This document shows, in pieces, positions 1-12,100 of a stretch of 64,000 nucleotides of DNA. Position numbers and translations under genes: made by a program. The notes under the pieces are model-generated. The model was not told the origin of the DNA. It worked only from the letters and a program-made list of their open reading frames with translations, and did not search any database. The stretch lies in assembly GCA_009801085.1 (NCBI GenBank), contig VNWV01000002.1, forward strand, positions 4,154,001 through 4,218,000, given 5' to 3'. How positions within the stretch are numbered: position 1 is the stretch's first letter; the number at the start of each line of letters is the position of its first letter. The DNA comes from Lasiodiplodia sp. COLG20. Its lineage: Eukaryota; Ascomycota; Dothideomycetes; Botryosphaeriales; Botryosphaeriaceae.

Positions 1-23
1 ATAATTCACTGACGGGTTCCCAG

Positions 24-1226
24 TATATATGGCGCTCAGTACTCAAATGGGTCCATCCGTCCATTATTCTCGACTATGGAACCGATCAAGGATCTTGAAA
101 GAACTGATGCGGACGTGTATGTCGCATTCCTATCACTCAACACAATACTATTCCCACAAAAGTCGGACGACTTATGGTACCCTGCCCACGATTTTGCGGT
201 CAATATCTCTGCTGGAACCTTCGGCCTGGACGAAACAACTCCCGTCTACTGGAGCGATGAAGTTGCGTCTCCACTGGGACTAGTTTTACAGCTCCAAGTA
301 TGCAAACCTAGCCTACCAGCCGGAATACGCTGCACTCCGCTGTCATCCCCTATGGACGCTTACGAAAGCGCCATGCAGTTATGGCCAAAGAGCGAATGGG
401 GCGAGGACTGGGCATGGTTCTTCGCTACTGTTGGTGGAGCGCGGGATCTAATCTCCACTCCAATCAAGGCCTTGGGATCTCCAGCATTGGATTCCAAGTC
501 GCTGCTTGACCAAGGCATCATGGGCCCACTCGCCACTAATCAATGGCAACTCGACGTCAGCAAATGGGTCAACATTTCCCTAGCAACGATTCAACAGAAC
601 TTCGTCGATGTCGCCATGGGCCCTTCGGATCCGCGGCAAGAATCATTTCTCATAAGGCCTCGCACCCATGCAGAGAGAAATATGTGCAAAAACCAAGTAA
701 GCGACTTCTTTCCACCTATCACTTCATACACCCCGGTACACGAAGCTGACCTCCATCTCCCCTCCACCAGAAAATCCTCAGCACAGCCTATATCAACTTC
801 CCCGTCTTCGGTCTTGCCGCCATCCTCATAGTCGGCAGTCTCATCATCATCCTTTCGTACACAATCGAGCCACTCACTGTCTGGATCCAGCGCCGCGGTA
901 ACCTTGACGTCTACGCACGGCTCGAGTGGACAATGAACGAGACCTTCCAGCTCCAGCGCCTGGCCCACGAAGAACTGGGTGTGGGTACCTGGGTGCGTTG
1001 CGACACCGACGTACCCGTGACAGAAAGGCTCGAGCGGCTCGGGGTCCTCGATCTGAGCGACCGAGCGCATCCGAAGCTCGTGGCGCCGCCACCGGCGTTT
1101 GGAGAGTTGCTTGCTGAGGAGGGGGAGGCTAGAGAGTGTGACAGTGATCAGAGCCAAACGGGATCTAGTGAGAGCTGCGCACGGAAGGAGGAGGCGCCCG
1201 CAAGTCAGCGCTGCGATGGGGGCTGA
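24..1226 (+). CDS. Fungal membrane protein of unknown function, 3' part
   Basis: The gene enters from the left edge. I read exons <24-696 and 771-1226, with a candidate 3' splice site just before base 24. The intron 697-770 starts GTAAGC, ends CCAG and joins the frames in phase 0. After the join comes one strong hydrophobic helix (FPVFGLAAILIVGSLIIIL) followed by the conserved-looking motif EPLTVWIQRR. The soluble tail carries RLERLGVLDLSD, a signature I remember from an unnamed family common in Pezizomycotina. The part before the helix looks extracellular or lumenal, with scattered Cys and NIS/NIT-type sites. Function is unknown. The C terminus is Glu/Ser rich and ends in TGA at 1224-1226. 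The amino end and any earlier membrane helices lie outside the window. Confidence 0.7.
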
Positions 1227-1652
1227 ACGCCCGGCCTGCGAACGTCCGGGCGGCGGTGGTTCACCGGCTCTGTCTGTAGTGACACAAGGCTGAAATTTGT
1301 GCTTGGGGACGTAGCGCCCACGTTGTTCGATGGTCCAGGCAGCTTGGGCGTCAAAGACCGAAATTTGCTGTATCTGGAGTTGGGCGTTTCCTTCGAGTAG
1401 CGGCACGTCAATTCAACATTGGTTCGAAGAGTCCTTGTGCATTTTTTGGAAATAGTGAGGCGGTGGAGGAGAACGAGCGGCATCAGGCGGTCGGGATCCC
1501 TGTGGCGAGATTTCTCAAAAGCTTTGACAGCACTTTCCTAGATACTTGCTTTTCATTTTTTTTTTCTCAAATTTCATCGAGCATGGCCTTCAAATCTTCC
1601 GGCAGAGGTGCTTTCAGCCCTATCTTTTTCTACTGGGAATGCCGCACGCCCA
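1227..1652. other. Convergent 3' intergenic region
   Basis: This 426-bp stretch separates the 3' ends of two convergent genes. It holds T-rich tracts (1557-1567) that could serve 3'-end formation. I see no supported gene. Confidence 0.5.
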
Positions 1653-2457
1653 CTATGCCTCATTGACGTCCTGTTTCTTCTTCTTCTTCTTCTTCAAAAC
1701 AAAAGCATAATAATCGAACGAGCTTTCGCCCTCCGAAAGAGTCTCCATATGGAGGTCCCAAATGTCGTCCCGATTTAATACGGGTCTCATGAAATGGGGT
1801 TGCCTGTAGGTGATGTAGAGAAAAGCTCCGTCGTCTCGGAGCACGCGGAAGACCTTGAGAACATCAGCGAAGCTGTATCACACAAATTTCGAAAGAGTCT
1901 CGAACCTCGTTGATATACTGGCCTGTATTCTGTTTCACAATGTCCGGCGGGTCCCAGGGACTTCCGGAGATCATGGCGTCCAACGTTCCCTTATCGAAAG
2001 CCACGTCGATAGAGCCATCGGCTATTTCCGTCATATTCCGCACATCGGCCCACTTCCACTCAATGCCCTTCTCCTGCTCATGCCTAGCAGACATGAGATT
2101 CACGACGACGGTAGAAAAATCGACGCAAAGCTGATTCTTGTATCCCCGGACGGCGAGGTCAGAGGGAATGGTCTGCAAGAAAAAGACGAGACTTAGTTTC
2201 CTCATCTACATCAGCGCGGTCAAGCAATATAATAAGCATACACTGTCGCCCGACCCCAGATGCAGGATCCGCGGGTTCTGGTCTGCGCTACGCGGCTCGA
2301 AGAGGTGTCTTGTGAAGAAGGGCTCGAGCGCCTCGAACGACCTGAACCATTCGTGCGTCGGGTTCTCGCCATCGGATTGCAGATAGCGGTCATCCCAATA
2401 GCCGGGCGTCGCGAGCGCCTCCGCTTCTTTGGAGCCCTTCAGCTGTCCAGAAGTCAT
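1653..2457 (-). CDS. EEF1AKMT4-like class I methyltransferase
   Basis: Exons on the minus strand are 2457-2242, 2172-1906 and 1853-1653, giving 227 residues. The first exon has the family start PGYWDDRYLQSDG and the SAM-binding motif ILHLGSGDST across the first splice. The second has the acidic post-I strand (LCVDFSTVVV) and the motif FDKGTLDAM, typical of the METTL13/EEF1AKMT4 (ECE2-linked) group that methylates lysines of elongation factor 1A. The third restores VFRVLRDDGAFLYITYRQPHFM. The first intron is ordinary (GTATGC...TGCAG). The second uses the weak donor GTTCGA but restores the family sequence exactly, so I accept it with some caution. The carboxyl end is a run of seven lysines encoded by a TTC repeat on the plus strand. 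Substrate is inferred from the family only. Confidence 0.8.
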
Positions 2458-3614
2458 AGTTTTTGTGGAAAAAAAAGTGTTTCGGGACGGAAATGGCGGG
2501 GCGGGCCGATTCAGCTTAACGACTACCGCGCCAAATGCGACCGGGGCCCGGCGGAAGGTCTAGCCGACGTTTTGTTGCCCGCCCATTCCCTGCGACTCGC
2601 AGTGCCGAGTCTGGCGCGCTAGACCTCGTTGAGAGTTCAGGTGACTGACCACGGCATTCAGGCACCTGTCATTGCCGCTGCCTCATGCATTACTCCCAGC
2701 ATCACCGCTAGAACCACAGCCAACGTTTTACCTTGCACCAAAGGAGACAGTGATCTTGTAATTCTTTTCCATTCATTTTCTTTGTACTGGTATCTAACCA
2801 TTTCCAGCTTTGCGAGTGTTCCGGGTGTGTTGATGGTCTGAGTGACTTTGCTGCCGATATGAATGTATTTTCTGTGCTGACAGATTAGGATGGAGGAAGT
2901 ACCATAGAGAAGCTGGGATACGGGAGTAAAATCTGTCTCTACCGCAATGCACCACTATTCCCCTCACAGGTATTCCGCACTAGCGAGCTCCCCTTCGTCG
3001 CACGATAGTGAGTTATTGCTAGCCTTGCACATGACGTTGAAGACGAGCATCAATATCCCTACAAATATAGGCGCGTATCTCTAATGCAGCCCCAGAGGGT
3101 ATGCAATGAATGCAAAGGTTGGGATCGTGCAGGAACTAGATGGCTATGCGTCATGTTCTTCAGCATAAGCGCGCGGATGGAAGCCTCGTGTTATCGAAAG
3201 TTCATCGTTACAGCTCCCCGCAGCTAGTCGTTTTCAAACATTATCGGAGCCATCTGTTGTGTGAATGCTTGCTAGTACGCGGATAGAGACATGCGAGCGC
3301 ATGACATAGGTGAATGCCTGGCTGTCTTGAACGCGTCGACTCGGGGACCGTCACAAATGGTGTTTGGTTTTGTGTGCAAGTGGTTATCGAGTGAAGGGTA
3401 TCTGGATACGATAAGACGGGCGCAAGCAGTGGGGCGTCTTCAGAGTATCCGCTGGCTTGATAGGATACGCGAGCTACAGGACAGGGGATCGGCAATATGA
3501 AGTGGGGCTGTATGTTCAGTGGTGGAAAAACAGCGCCGCGCTCTGAGCTAGACTTGAAATCAAAAACTTTCATCTCTGCAATCTCTGCGTCCCAGATGCT
3601 CCCAAGCTCTCAGT
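2458..3614. other. Intergenic, divergent promoters
   Basis: The 5' ends of the methyltransferase and the HET gene face away from each other across 1.16 kb. Short open frames here show no family signature. I see no repeat or RNA gene. Confidence 0.5.
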
Positions 3615-6374
3615 ATGTCGTGGCACGAACGGAGCTGCGGTATCCCTGAACTCAGCTGGGCTGGGGGCTATCCTACTTGCATCCGCTGCGGCTCCTCGGC
3701 ATCGTCCATCGCAAAAGGTTCGGTGGTAACGCCTCCTCCACCGCCACCTCCGCCATGTCCGAAACGCTCACAACTCGTGTGTTCATGGCCACCATGCGTA
3801 GAATACTCCGATTCATACATTGATGAGAAGGGGAATGATGTCACCGCATTCATCATTGAGAACATCGATGGATGGGAAATCGACCGATTTGAGGTACCCG
3901 ACGATCAGGCCAACTTTCAAGAAGTGAGAGAACCATCACATCAGACGGAAGGAAGTAGCGAACCCCCTGTGCTCCCCATGGCATGCTCAGATACTACAAC
4001 CTATGCTTCTGGTGGAGTCGCCCAAACAACGCATGACAAAATCCACACGGTGGCATCGGGTCTACCCTCGACGGATCGCTCCGACAGGATACATGAGCAT
4101 CTATCCGGCTCTGATGACTTCCGCCTTCTTCAACTGCACGGTTCTGCCTCTTTTGATGATCCAATCCACTGCACCCTGGAAGTAGCTCAGCTGGATGATC
4201 CCGATGTTCCTCTTTACGAAGCCCTGTCGTATACTTGGGCTGATCTTGACGGCGACAAACGTAATTGCATGCCAATCTACATCGGCTGTCATTTCGACGT
4301 GTTGCTCGTCACTAAAAACTGCGAATCAGCCTTGCGAAGACTGCGAAAACGGACTAACAGGCTGCTGTGGATCGATTCCATCTGCATTAATCAAAACGAT
4401 CCAGTCGAACGCTCTACACAAGTCAGCCATATGGCCAAGATATACTCGAACGCTTCCCGAGTCCGCATTTACCTAGGAGAGGCGGATAGGGGCTCTGAAG
4501 AAGCATTTGGTATAGCCGCCACTTACACCCAGAAAGAAAAAATACTGGAGGATACAGTATCCCTAGCTGAGCTAGCAAGAAGACCCTACTTCAAACGACT
4601 CTGGATAATCCAGGAAGTGGCATTGGCAGTCAGAGCCAGCGTCACTTGCGGAGGATCAACGACACACTGGACCGATTTATGCTCTGCACTCCAGTGGTGC
4701 GGAGCAGCTCCGGCATGGATGAAGCATTTCTTAGCCCCGGTATATGCGCGTCGCGAGGCTCCGTCCGTCTTGGAACTGCTCCAGGACACTAGAGGAGCTC
4801 TATGTATCGATCCGCGTGACAGGCTCTTCGCAATCATTGGCCTGGCCAATCGGGAGGAAAGAGAATGTCTTCCCACGGACTATTCTCTCTCGGTACAGCA
4901 GCTCTACACTGGCTTGGCAGCTTACTGGATTCAGAAAACTGAAATCCGCTGCTTTCTCAAACTTGCTTGCGACCAAAGGAAACTCGTTCCTGGCCTGCCG
5001 TCGTGGGTGCCGGACTGGACTAACATGGAAACTCAGGAGAGTGGCTCCACGATGCCCCAACTCCATATTGGCTCTTACTACGCGGCCTCACCTCAGCTGT
5101 TCTGGAGAGATGAATCTGGACAAGAACTCAAATCATCCAACTCTTTTCCTGGTTCTAATATATTCACAAAGGGGAGAATTCCGTCAATAACTGATCTCTT
5201 TGTACAAACCAATGCTGGCGCTCTGCACCTTCACGCGGCTCCTCTTTTCAGAATATCTTGCGGCGAGCTCAAGACTCACAAAGTGGTCAACAGCATGAGG
5301 ATCACTAATTGGCGCATGCATGATGATTCCAAACCCTTCGACCACACAAAAGAGCTCGAAATATTTGCCATACCAAGCTACAATGGAATACTTATTTTGA
5401 AAAAACACGATGCCGAAATCTTTTCTCTTCGAGGTGTTGTTTCAATAATTCTGGATGGCCTCAACGAGCATGGTCTCAATAAGGACGGTCTCAACGAGTA
5501 TGAGGCCTGGTATTGGTCTCTTAACCGTGAGGAAAACGCCAATCTTAGAAGATGGCTTCGTACAATCCTAGGTCTATGCATATCATCAAATTACGCATAT
5601 CAGGATTCAAATAGCAAGCATTCCACGCATAAAGCAGCCTTTTTTCCAGATGGGCCTGTTCTCACGCATGCCGCACAATTACTCAGGATAAGGTATAAGC
5701 GGGAAAGGTACAAAATGCAAAAGTCAAATCAAACCGGCTTCAGCAGCGGTCAGTTTCAAGCGATGGATCTAATGCGCACGATAATGGTCGATGCTATTGA
5801 TGCTGAAGATTTGGCTTGGCCCTCTTCGATCGATTGGAGTGACTCCACATGGGATCCCATTGACACTAGCAGAATTTTAACACTATCCGTTGTTGATCTC
5901 GAAGACTTCGCGATGTATCTTCCAACCCGCAAGGAAAGCATCGATGAACAAATCAGCACATGGTCCTCAAGCATAACGCAACTGAGGTCGCAGCTACAGG
6001 AGCAGGGGTCTTTCTCCGACGCATTCCGGGCTCTCCAGAATGATGACCATTTTAACCCCATCTTTCAGGTTCATACAAAGCATGTGATGGATGGAGCCGA
6101 GTTACTGAAGGAAATTCTCGGTATAGATTATTTCTTGTACAAGGTGGAGCCGAGGTTTGCACACTTGTCTTTATTCCTCCGAATGGCGTGCAGTGTCATC
6201 TCGTCTGCAACGCTTGATGAGAATCTTCCCTGGGATTACAACAGAGACAGATTCTGGATGTGCATGGTATCGTTCGATCTGATTGTAAGACTGCGTTTGC
6301 TTCTGGCACACCGGCAATTACTTTCTCAGATTCAGCGTTCAATAAGTAATCCGGAGCGGATCGTGATCGTTTAA
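3615..6374 (+). CDS. HET-domain (heterokaryon incompatibility) protein
   Basis: A single-exon 919-residue protein. The HET domain (PF06985) covers roughly residues 199-345: YEALSYTW opens it, LLWIDSICINQND is the central motif, then MAKIYSNASRVRIYLG and RLWIIQEVALA follow. This is the canonical order for the fungal HET family, whose members trigger cell death when incompatible mycelia fuse or respond to other non-self cues. The first 190 residues are variable, with a proline run (VTPPPPPPPPCP). The last 500 residues show no second domain I recognise (no NACHT, WD40 or ankyrin repeats). The start is the first ATG in frame; nearby alternatives would change only the variable N terminus. It faces tail-to-tail a pore-forming protein gene only 233 bp away. 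Whether the two act together is speculation. Confidence 0.9.
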   Translation: MSWHERSCGIPELSWAGGYPTCIRCGSSASSIAKGSVVTPPPPPPPPCPKRSQLVCSWPPCVEYSDSYIDEKGNDVTAFIIENIDGWEIDRFEVPDDQANFQEVREPSHQTEGSSEPPVLPMACSDTTTYASGGVAQTTHDKIHTVASGLPSTDRSDRIHEHLSGSDDFRLLQLHGSASFDDPIHCTLEVAQLDDPDVPLYEALSYTWADLDGDKRNCMPIYIGCHFDVLLVTKNCESALRRLRKRTNRLLWIDSICINQNDPVERSTQVSHMAKIYSNASRVRIYLGEADRGSEEAFGIAATYTQKEKILEDTVSLAELARRPYFKRLWIIQEVALAVRASVTCGGSTTHWTDLCSALQWCGAAPAWMKHFLAPVYARREAPSVLELLQDTRGALCIDPRDRLFAIIGLANREERECLPTDYSLSVQQLYTGLAAYWIQKTEIRCFLKLACDQRKLVPGLPSWVPDWTNMETQESGSTMPQLHIGSYYAASPQLFWRDESGQELKSSNSFPGSNIFTKGRIPSITDLFVQTNAGALHLHAAPLFRISCGELKTHKVVNSMRITNWRMHDDSKPFDHTKELEIFAIPSYNGILILKKHDAEIFSLRGVVSIILDGLNEHGLNKDGLNEYEAWYWSLNREENANLRRWLRTILGLCISSNYAYQDSNSKHSTHKAAFFPDGPVLTHAAQLLRIRYKRERYKMQKSNQTGFSSGQFQAMDLMRTIMVDAIDAEDLAWPSSIDWSDSTWDPIDTSRILTLSVVDLEDFAMYLPTRKESIDEQISTWSSSITQLRSQLQEQGSFSDAFRALQNDDHFNPIFQVHTKHVMDGAELLKEILGIDYFLYKVEPRFAHLSLFLRMACSVISSATLDENLPWDYNRDRFWMCMVSFDLIVRLRLLLAHRQLLSQIQRSISNPERIVIV

Positions 6375-6607
6375 ACATGGCCAAGCTGTGCGTCCTGCTC
6401 AACGATCCTAGTTCGCTATTGTTTGATCCAAATAAATGATACAAAAGAAAAATGATTTTCCACCTTTGTACCTTTCTCTTATCCATCGTTCAATTCATGG
6501 AAGGTAGAAAATTCTGGTGTATCTAGTATCTTCTCTCTATATCTCTCGGTTCAGTCCGCCTCACAACAAACCGTCTTTGCCGGGATTGAGGCAATTTTAC
6601 TCTCCCT

Positions 6608-7980
6608 TTAGCTCACGTTGTTCACCTCCGTAACGTTGAATTGCATAGCCAAGCTGTCCGCGCCCTTGTATTCGCCACTCTGGACCCAATCATAAGTGGC
6701 CCCACTCTTCGTCGTAGCAGTGAACGTTGCATTCATATTGACATCGAGCTTGAACTGCGTGAAGAAAGCCTTTGCAGTGCAGAACTTGCCAGCAGGGCAG
6801 GCAAGCGGGAAGGTACCGGAACGGGTAGTGACAGAGTTCTCCATCTCGGCATCGGACTGTTATTTTCAAACGATAATCAGCCATTCATCCCTTTTGGAAC
6901 TTCTTTCGATTGGGAAAGGATGGGAAAACTTACGGTCAACTGCTGCACCTGCCAATTAAACTCCGTCTTCACCGAGCCCTCGCTGATCAACGGAATGCCG
7001 ACCTTCCCCTCCATCCCAACGCTGCCACCAACCTGCCAGTGCGACTGCGTCGTGACAGTACGCTGGCGAGTGATAGTGTCCGTCGTCTGCAGCGAGATAG
7101 TCTGCTGCACCGAGCTGTTGCGGTTATCGACGACCTGCGAGCCGACCGTGACCTGCGTCCCAGCGCCGGACGGCATAATACTGTTCGTAAACCCCTCATA
7201 GTCAATATTCGTAATCGAAATGCTGTCAAGATTATCCAGCAAATCGACCCCAAAACTCCCAAACACGCCCAACCCCTCACAATTCGTACCCCTTATCCGC
7301 GCAATTATCCCCGCGCCGACCGGGATATCCGTCCACTCGGGCGTGACCTTATTCTCCGTAATCAGCGACGTCAGCGCCTCGTACTTGCGGCCCGCATCCG
7401 TCTCGAACGAGAAGCCGGACACGGTGTCGGCCGTGCCCGGCAGCTTGGCGATGCTGAACTTCGCAACGCGCTCGTTGCTCTCGAACGTGAATAGGCCCGG
7501 GTCGACGATGGTCTCGGTGCCGGCGGTGATCTCGGTCGCGTTGCCGGCGGCGCTGACGACCTTGATGCCGCGCACGTTGCTGCTGCCCATGGCGGCGTGG
7601 ATGCTGGTGAAGGGCCCGTTGAGCGTGAAGTCGGTGCAGTTTTCGTTGGTGCCCGGCTTGGCCCAGCCGTCGAGGTAGGAGAGGAAGGTTCCGTCTGTCG
7701 TGGGCTCGGCGGCGACGGCGGTGGATTGGCGGGGGTAGACGGCGTCGCGTTTGGTGAATTTGCCGGACTTGACGGAGTCGATGAGCTCATCCAGTTCCGA
7801 TGGAGTGAGGCTTTCGATCTGGTTGATTATCGGTGTGATATCCTTTGGCGGATCGACCACGGTGTCGTCGCGGCGGAGGAGGGAGCTGTGGGACTTGGTG
7901 ACTTCATGGGTGAATGGGGCGCCAAAGACTGGCTGGATGGCGAGAAGCGCGGCTGCGCAGAAGGCTGTCTTTCCGACCAT
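6608..7980 (-). CDS. Secreted aerolysin/ETX-MTX2-like pore-forming protein
   Basis: Two exons, 7980-6934 and 6856-6608, encode 431 residues; the intron has GTAAGT and ends ACAG, phase 0. The N terminus is a clear signal peptide (MVGKTAFCAAALLAIQP). Dibasic sites follow (LLRR near 37, TKRD near 76), suggesting kexin processing of a propeptide. Residues about 120-275 form a beta-rich region resembling a jacalin- or lectin-like module. Residues about 290-349 are Ser/Thr-rich alternating strands around GKVGIPLISEGSVKTEF, the pattern of the membrane-insertion region of the aerolysin/ETX-MTX2 fold. The last exon adds a short domain with two cysteines (PLACPAGKFC). Assignment rests on pattern, not on a search. 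The role could be toxin, defence or digestion. It is intact as read. Confidence 0.65.
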
Positions 7981-9162
7981 GGTGCTGAAAAGAGAGACTG
8001 TTGTGGAATGAGTGAAGATTTGGTCCGAAAGAAAGACTGGAGGATTGTTCAGCCAGCACCTCGCTGTAGAAATGAACGAATGTGGAGCTGGTGTTGTAGC
8101 ATGCTCTTGTGTGCCTTGTGATCTCCTTAAGTATCTGGCATGCTGAGAAATACACCTTGGTCGAGGGCGGCTGGCCGACTCAGTGGAAGGTACACCGGTA
8201 ACGTCATCCTTGGCCTCCTATCTATGGATACGAAGAGGATGTTTGTCCACATGCCTTTCTCAGTTAAGGCATAAGGGAGACAAGACTGTAAGGCCGGCAA
8301 CGCAGGGGGGCGAGTCTCTCAGCCGCACCAAACGTGGGGCTCCGCATCTGCCGATTGGCCCCTTGTGTCAAAAATAGCACAAATAAATGTAGGGCTGAGG
8401 GTAGATCTGTCAAGCAAATATCAGCCAGTGGAGATGCATTGTAGATGCTACTGTCGACTTACTGGAAACTGACGTATGGTCAACAGGAGACAGTTCAGCG
8501 CAACGGCAATCGCAACTGCCGAACCATGTTTGACTCGCGCCCAGCTGTGCAAGCGAATATCTAAAACAACTGCCTGCATACATGGCTGGTGGAGTTTTGG
8601 TGTTCCTTGCGTCTTGGCGTAGCCTTAAAGCTTGGCCGGCAACGGTCCAAAACTTTGTTCAGACGCCGGTGTCTTGGCCGTGTTTTAGATGCTTCACATT
8701 GAAAGATGCGCCTATTCTGGGACTAGAAAACTCCAAGTAGGTAAATCGAACATTCCGTGAGGCTTCGATAAGACTTGGCGTCGTATGACTATGTACCACA
8801 TGAATGCACCTTTCATATTGCCTTGTCATGAATCAAGTCCACTTGACATACGTAATGTTCTTACCGCATTGGGCTGACTGACCCTTGCTACTTCTTGTAG
8901 ATGATAAGACGTGAAACCAGTGCATAATCTATGCGGCAGAATGCCAACGATTAAATGACTACCATGACTAGCTGAGCGACGAACTAAACTCGAATGATCA
9001 ACACCCAAAAAACTGCGTGCATATTCTAAACAGTCAAAAATAGAGGGTATACGAGTAGAAGCTTAGAAATCTTTGTATCGCGCTGAAGAAGTCAAAACAA
9101 GAAGGACCAACAAACCAGCTGTTACCCCGCATCGTACACATCAAACCAACCAATAACAATTC
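7981..9162. other. Intergenic region
   Basis: This holds the promoter of the pore-forming protein (right of 7980) and the 3' flank of the hydrolase gene. Short open frames in it have no recognisable motifs. I see nothing else supported over its 1.18 kb. Confidence 0.5.
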
Positions 9163-12100
9163 TTAAAACTCTTGCGCCGTAATGAATCTCTCCGGCGCCG
9201 GTCTTTCCGGAGTATCCTTTGTCTCCGCAGCGTCCTTCACTTCGGTAGCGTCCTTCGTCTCCGTATCTTTCTTCCCCGCATTTTCCGCCACCAGTTTCTC
9301 CGATTCTCCGGTCTTGTCGTCGGCAGTCGGCTTTGCGGACTCTTCGGTCTTCGCGTCAACAGTGACTTCCTGCACCGACTCCACCTTCGTCTCCTCGCGC
9401 TCATCCTTCTCCTGTTTGTTGTTGACCTCCGCCCTGCTCATCGTTCCAGCAATACTGATGTCAGAGATGCTGGCCACATCCATGCTCTTCCTTAAGCTCT
9501 CCTGAAAGCTCATGAGAGTAGTAGTGCTGGGGTTAGACTTGTGGTTGCCGATATTAAGCTTGAACGGATACGCAATGCCATCTCTGAAAGGACGGGTGCT
9601 CGAGTTCTGCGATGCAGGGATAATGGTCGGGGGAGCGCCCTCAGCGGCGTGTTCGGATATCACCACAGTAGGCTGTCCAACTCCAGGGCTTGGGAGAGGC
9701 GAGGAGAAAGTGGAGTTTGCGGCTGTGTTGATGCTGGCGGCGTCTTCGGGGGCGCGAGTGGAGATAGTGGCGGTGACAGAGGCAGCGCTCGTGCCTGCCT
9801 TTGTTGTGGTGGTGGGAATGGCCAGGCTGCTGCTGCCATATTCGTCGGCGTCGGCGACAGAGGTGGAGAGAGCGTCTCGGGTGAGAGTGGGGGAAGGGGG
9901 GACAGAGGAACCGGTCTGTCCTTCGTCGGTGATCGTGCGTCGGCGAGAACGAGAACGGGCGGAGGCGATCGAACGCTTGCTTTTCTTTTTGCTGCTGGTG
10001 CTCAGCGAACGAGCTCGTGACTTTGGTTCGCTCTCGGCCGAACCTTTTCCTTCTCCGTCCACTGCTTCTTCCTTGACGCCGTCTGCCTGCGTCTCGCGTT
10101 TGATCGTCATTTGGTCGTGCTTGCTGCCCCAACCGCTCCACATTGCCAGACCCCAGCCCTTGGCTACCCTCGTCTTCGGCATATCCTTATCCTTCAGTCG
10201 TCGGCCTGCAAGTGCTGTCGGCGGGGGCGTTTCGCCTTCGTACTCTTCATATCCCTGGGCGAACTCCTCTATTCTCTTCTTCTGCACGGCGCGCTTCTCC
10301 TTCTCGTACTTCTTTGCCCACTTCTGCTGGATGCCCATCCATTTCCTTACCGGTCCTTCTTTTATGACGCCGATCTCAGACGCCGGAAGTTGGAGTGCCT
10401 CCAGCTCTGACGGGGGCTCCATAGGCCTGATTGCACCGTGGCGGTCGATTCGTTGGCGGATCATGTGGTCCTTGAAAGGCGGAATCGCATCTCCGGCTCT
10501 CCCTACCGACTCTTCACTGCTATTGTCCACTTTGAGGCCCGCATTCGGTGCGCCCTCTTCTGTCTGCTGCTGCTTGGAGCTGCCGTTCATCGTTTCTGGG
10601 TCATTACCTGATTCTGACGAGCTGCTGATGTGAGAAACAGCGTCGTCATCGAGAATGTCGATTGGCTTGTTCTGTGCCCTTGCAAGCGCCCAGGCGCTAA
10701 ACTGTGCGACGGCGCGGTACATGAGCTTCGCTGGTCGGGTGAAGCTCAACGTGTGCGTGACGTGGCACAAATCGTCCCAAACTTCGAGCTTGACATCGGT
10801 TGGTGGATACTTCTTGGCCTGCTCCAGCACCTTCTCTTGCTCCTCGGGAGTCATCTTGGAGAGATCGGGGAGGTAGTCCATGGGTGCAGCGGCCTTGTGT
10901 GCGAGGTAGATTTGCTCGTCGCAAAGCAGTTCTCCTCCGCCAACCTGGATGAGAAGCGGCGGAAGGCCACCCAGTGTCGGCTGGAGGATAGGCGATACCA
11001 GAGGATGAGTGATAAGTTCATTTGCAGCGTACAATTGGATCTGGTCCTTGATGGTGATCAACTTCCCATCAATGTTGACGGAGAGCACCGGCGGAGGCGG
11101 AGGAATCGATTGAGCCTCAGCTGTCGATGGTGCGGAAGCCTCGGCACCGTCGCGGGGGTTTTCAATTGAGTACCCGCGGGCACGCTCCTGCTTTTGCTCC
11201 GCAGTTTGATTTCCGGTGAGATCCTTGAGCTTTCCAGACTTTGCCTTCAGCTCCATGGAGGCTTCCTTGATAACCTTCATATCATCGTCATTTGGAGGCG
11301 GCCAGGACACTGAAGGCTTGTGCACAAAACCATGTGCCGGAATATAGTCCCATTTCCCATCGCCACACAAACTGGGGAAGGAATGAGTCAAATCCGCCCA
11401 GGGCGAAAGCAGAACACCTCCAGCCGGCAGAGGAATTCCCTGATCGCGCAAAGTGACCAGCATGGCCAGCGTCATGCCGCCTCCGGCAGAATCACCGGCA
11501 ACGATAATAGTCGATGGATCGTGCTTCTCCAGGAGGTGTAGATACGCCGCAATGGCATCTTGCAGGCCGCAGGGGAAGGGGAACTGGGGTGCAAGGCGAT
11601 ACCGAGGGGCAAAGATGCGCGCTTTCAGCTTCCGTGCGTGGCGCTGCATCTGGTAACGATGCTCGTCGACGCTGCCAAAGTAATACGCGCCACCGTGGAT
11701 GTAGAGCATGATGCGCGAGCCCAGCTCGTCGCCGGCCTCCTTGCGCTCGCTAGCGTCCTTCCGCATCTCAACCCATTCGGCCTTCAGCTCAGCGTTGTCG
11801 CGCCGCCATTGCCACCACGTCTTGCCGCCAACCAATTTGATACCATCCGGTCCCAATTGCGTTTGCAGCAGGTCGGCCGCTTTGGAGAGGTAATCGGAAG
11901 AAATGATGACTTCGTCGGTTTTCACCCAGGCCGGGACGGGGACCCATTGCTGGGTGAATGCCTGGACCTCCTCGACGGTGTGTTCGGCGGCATAGTGGAG
12001 GAATTCCCGGACGAGTTGAAGGCCCTCGTGGTAGCCGAGGTGGGCGGTAGGTTTGCCGTGGAGCGGCTTGCGGTTGAGGTACTGCGGGGCGCTGTCAGCC

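Noticed and set aside
591..1406. Long minus-strand open frame across the first gene
   Set aside because: It is antisense to a better supported spliced gene with a membrane helix and conserved motifs; its own sequence has no domain.
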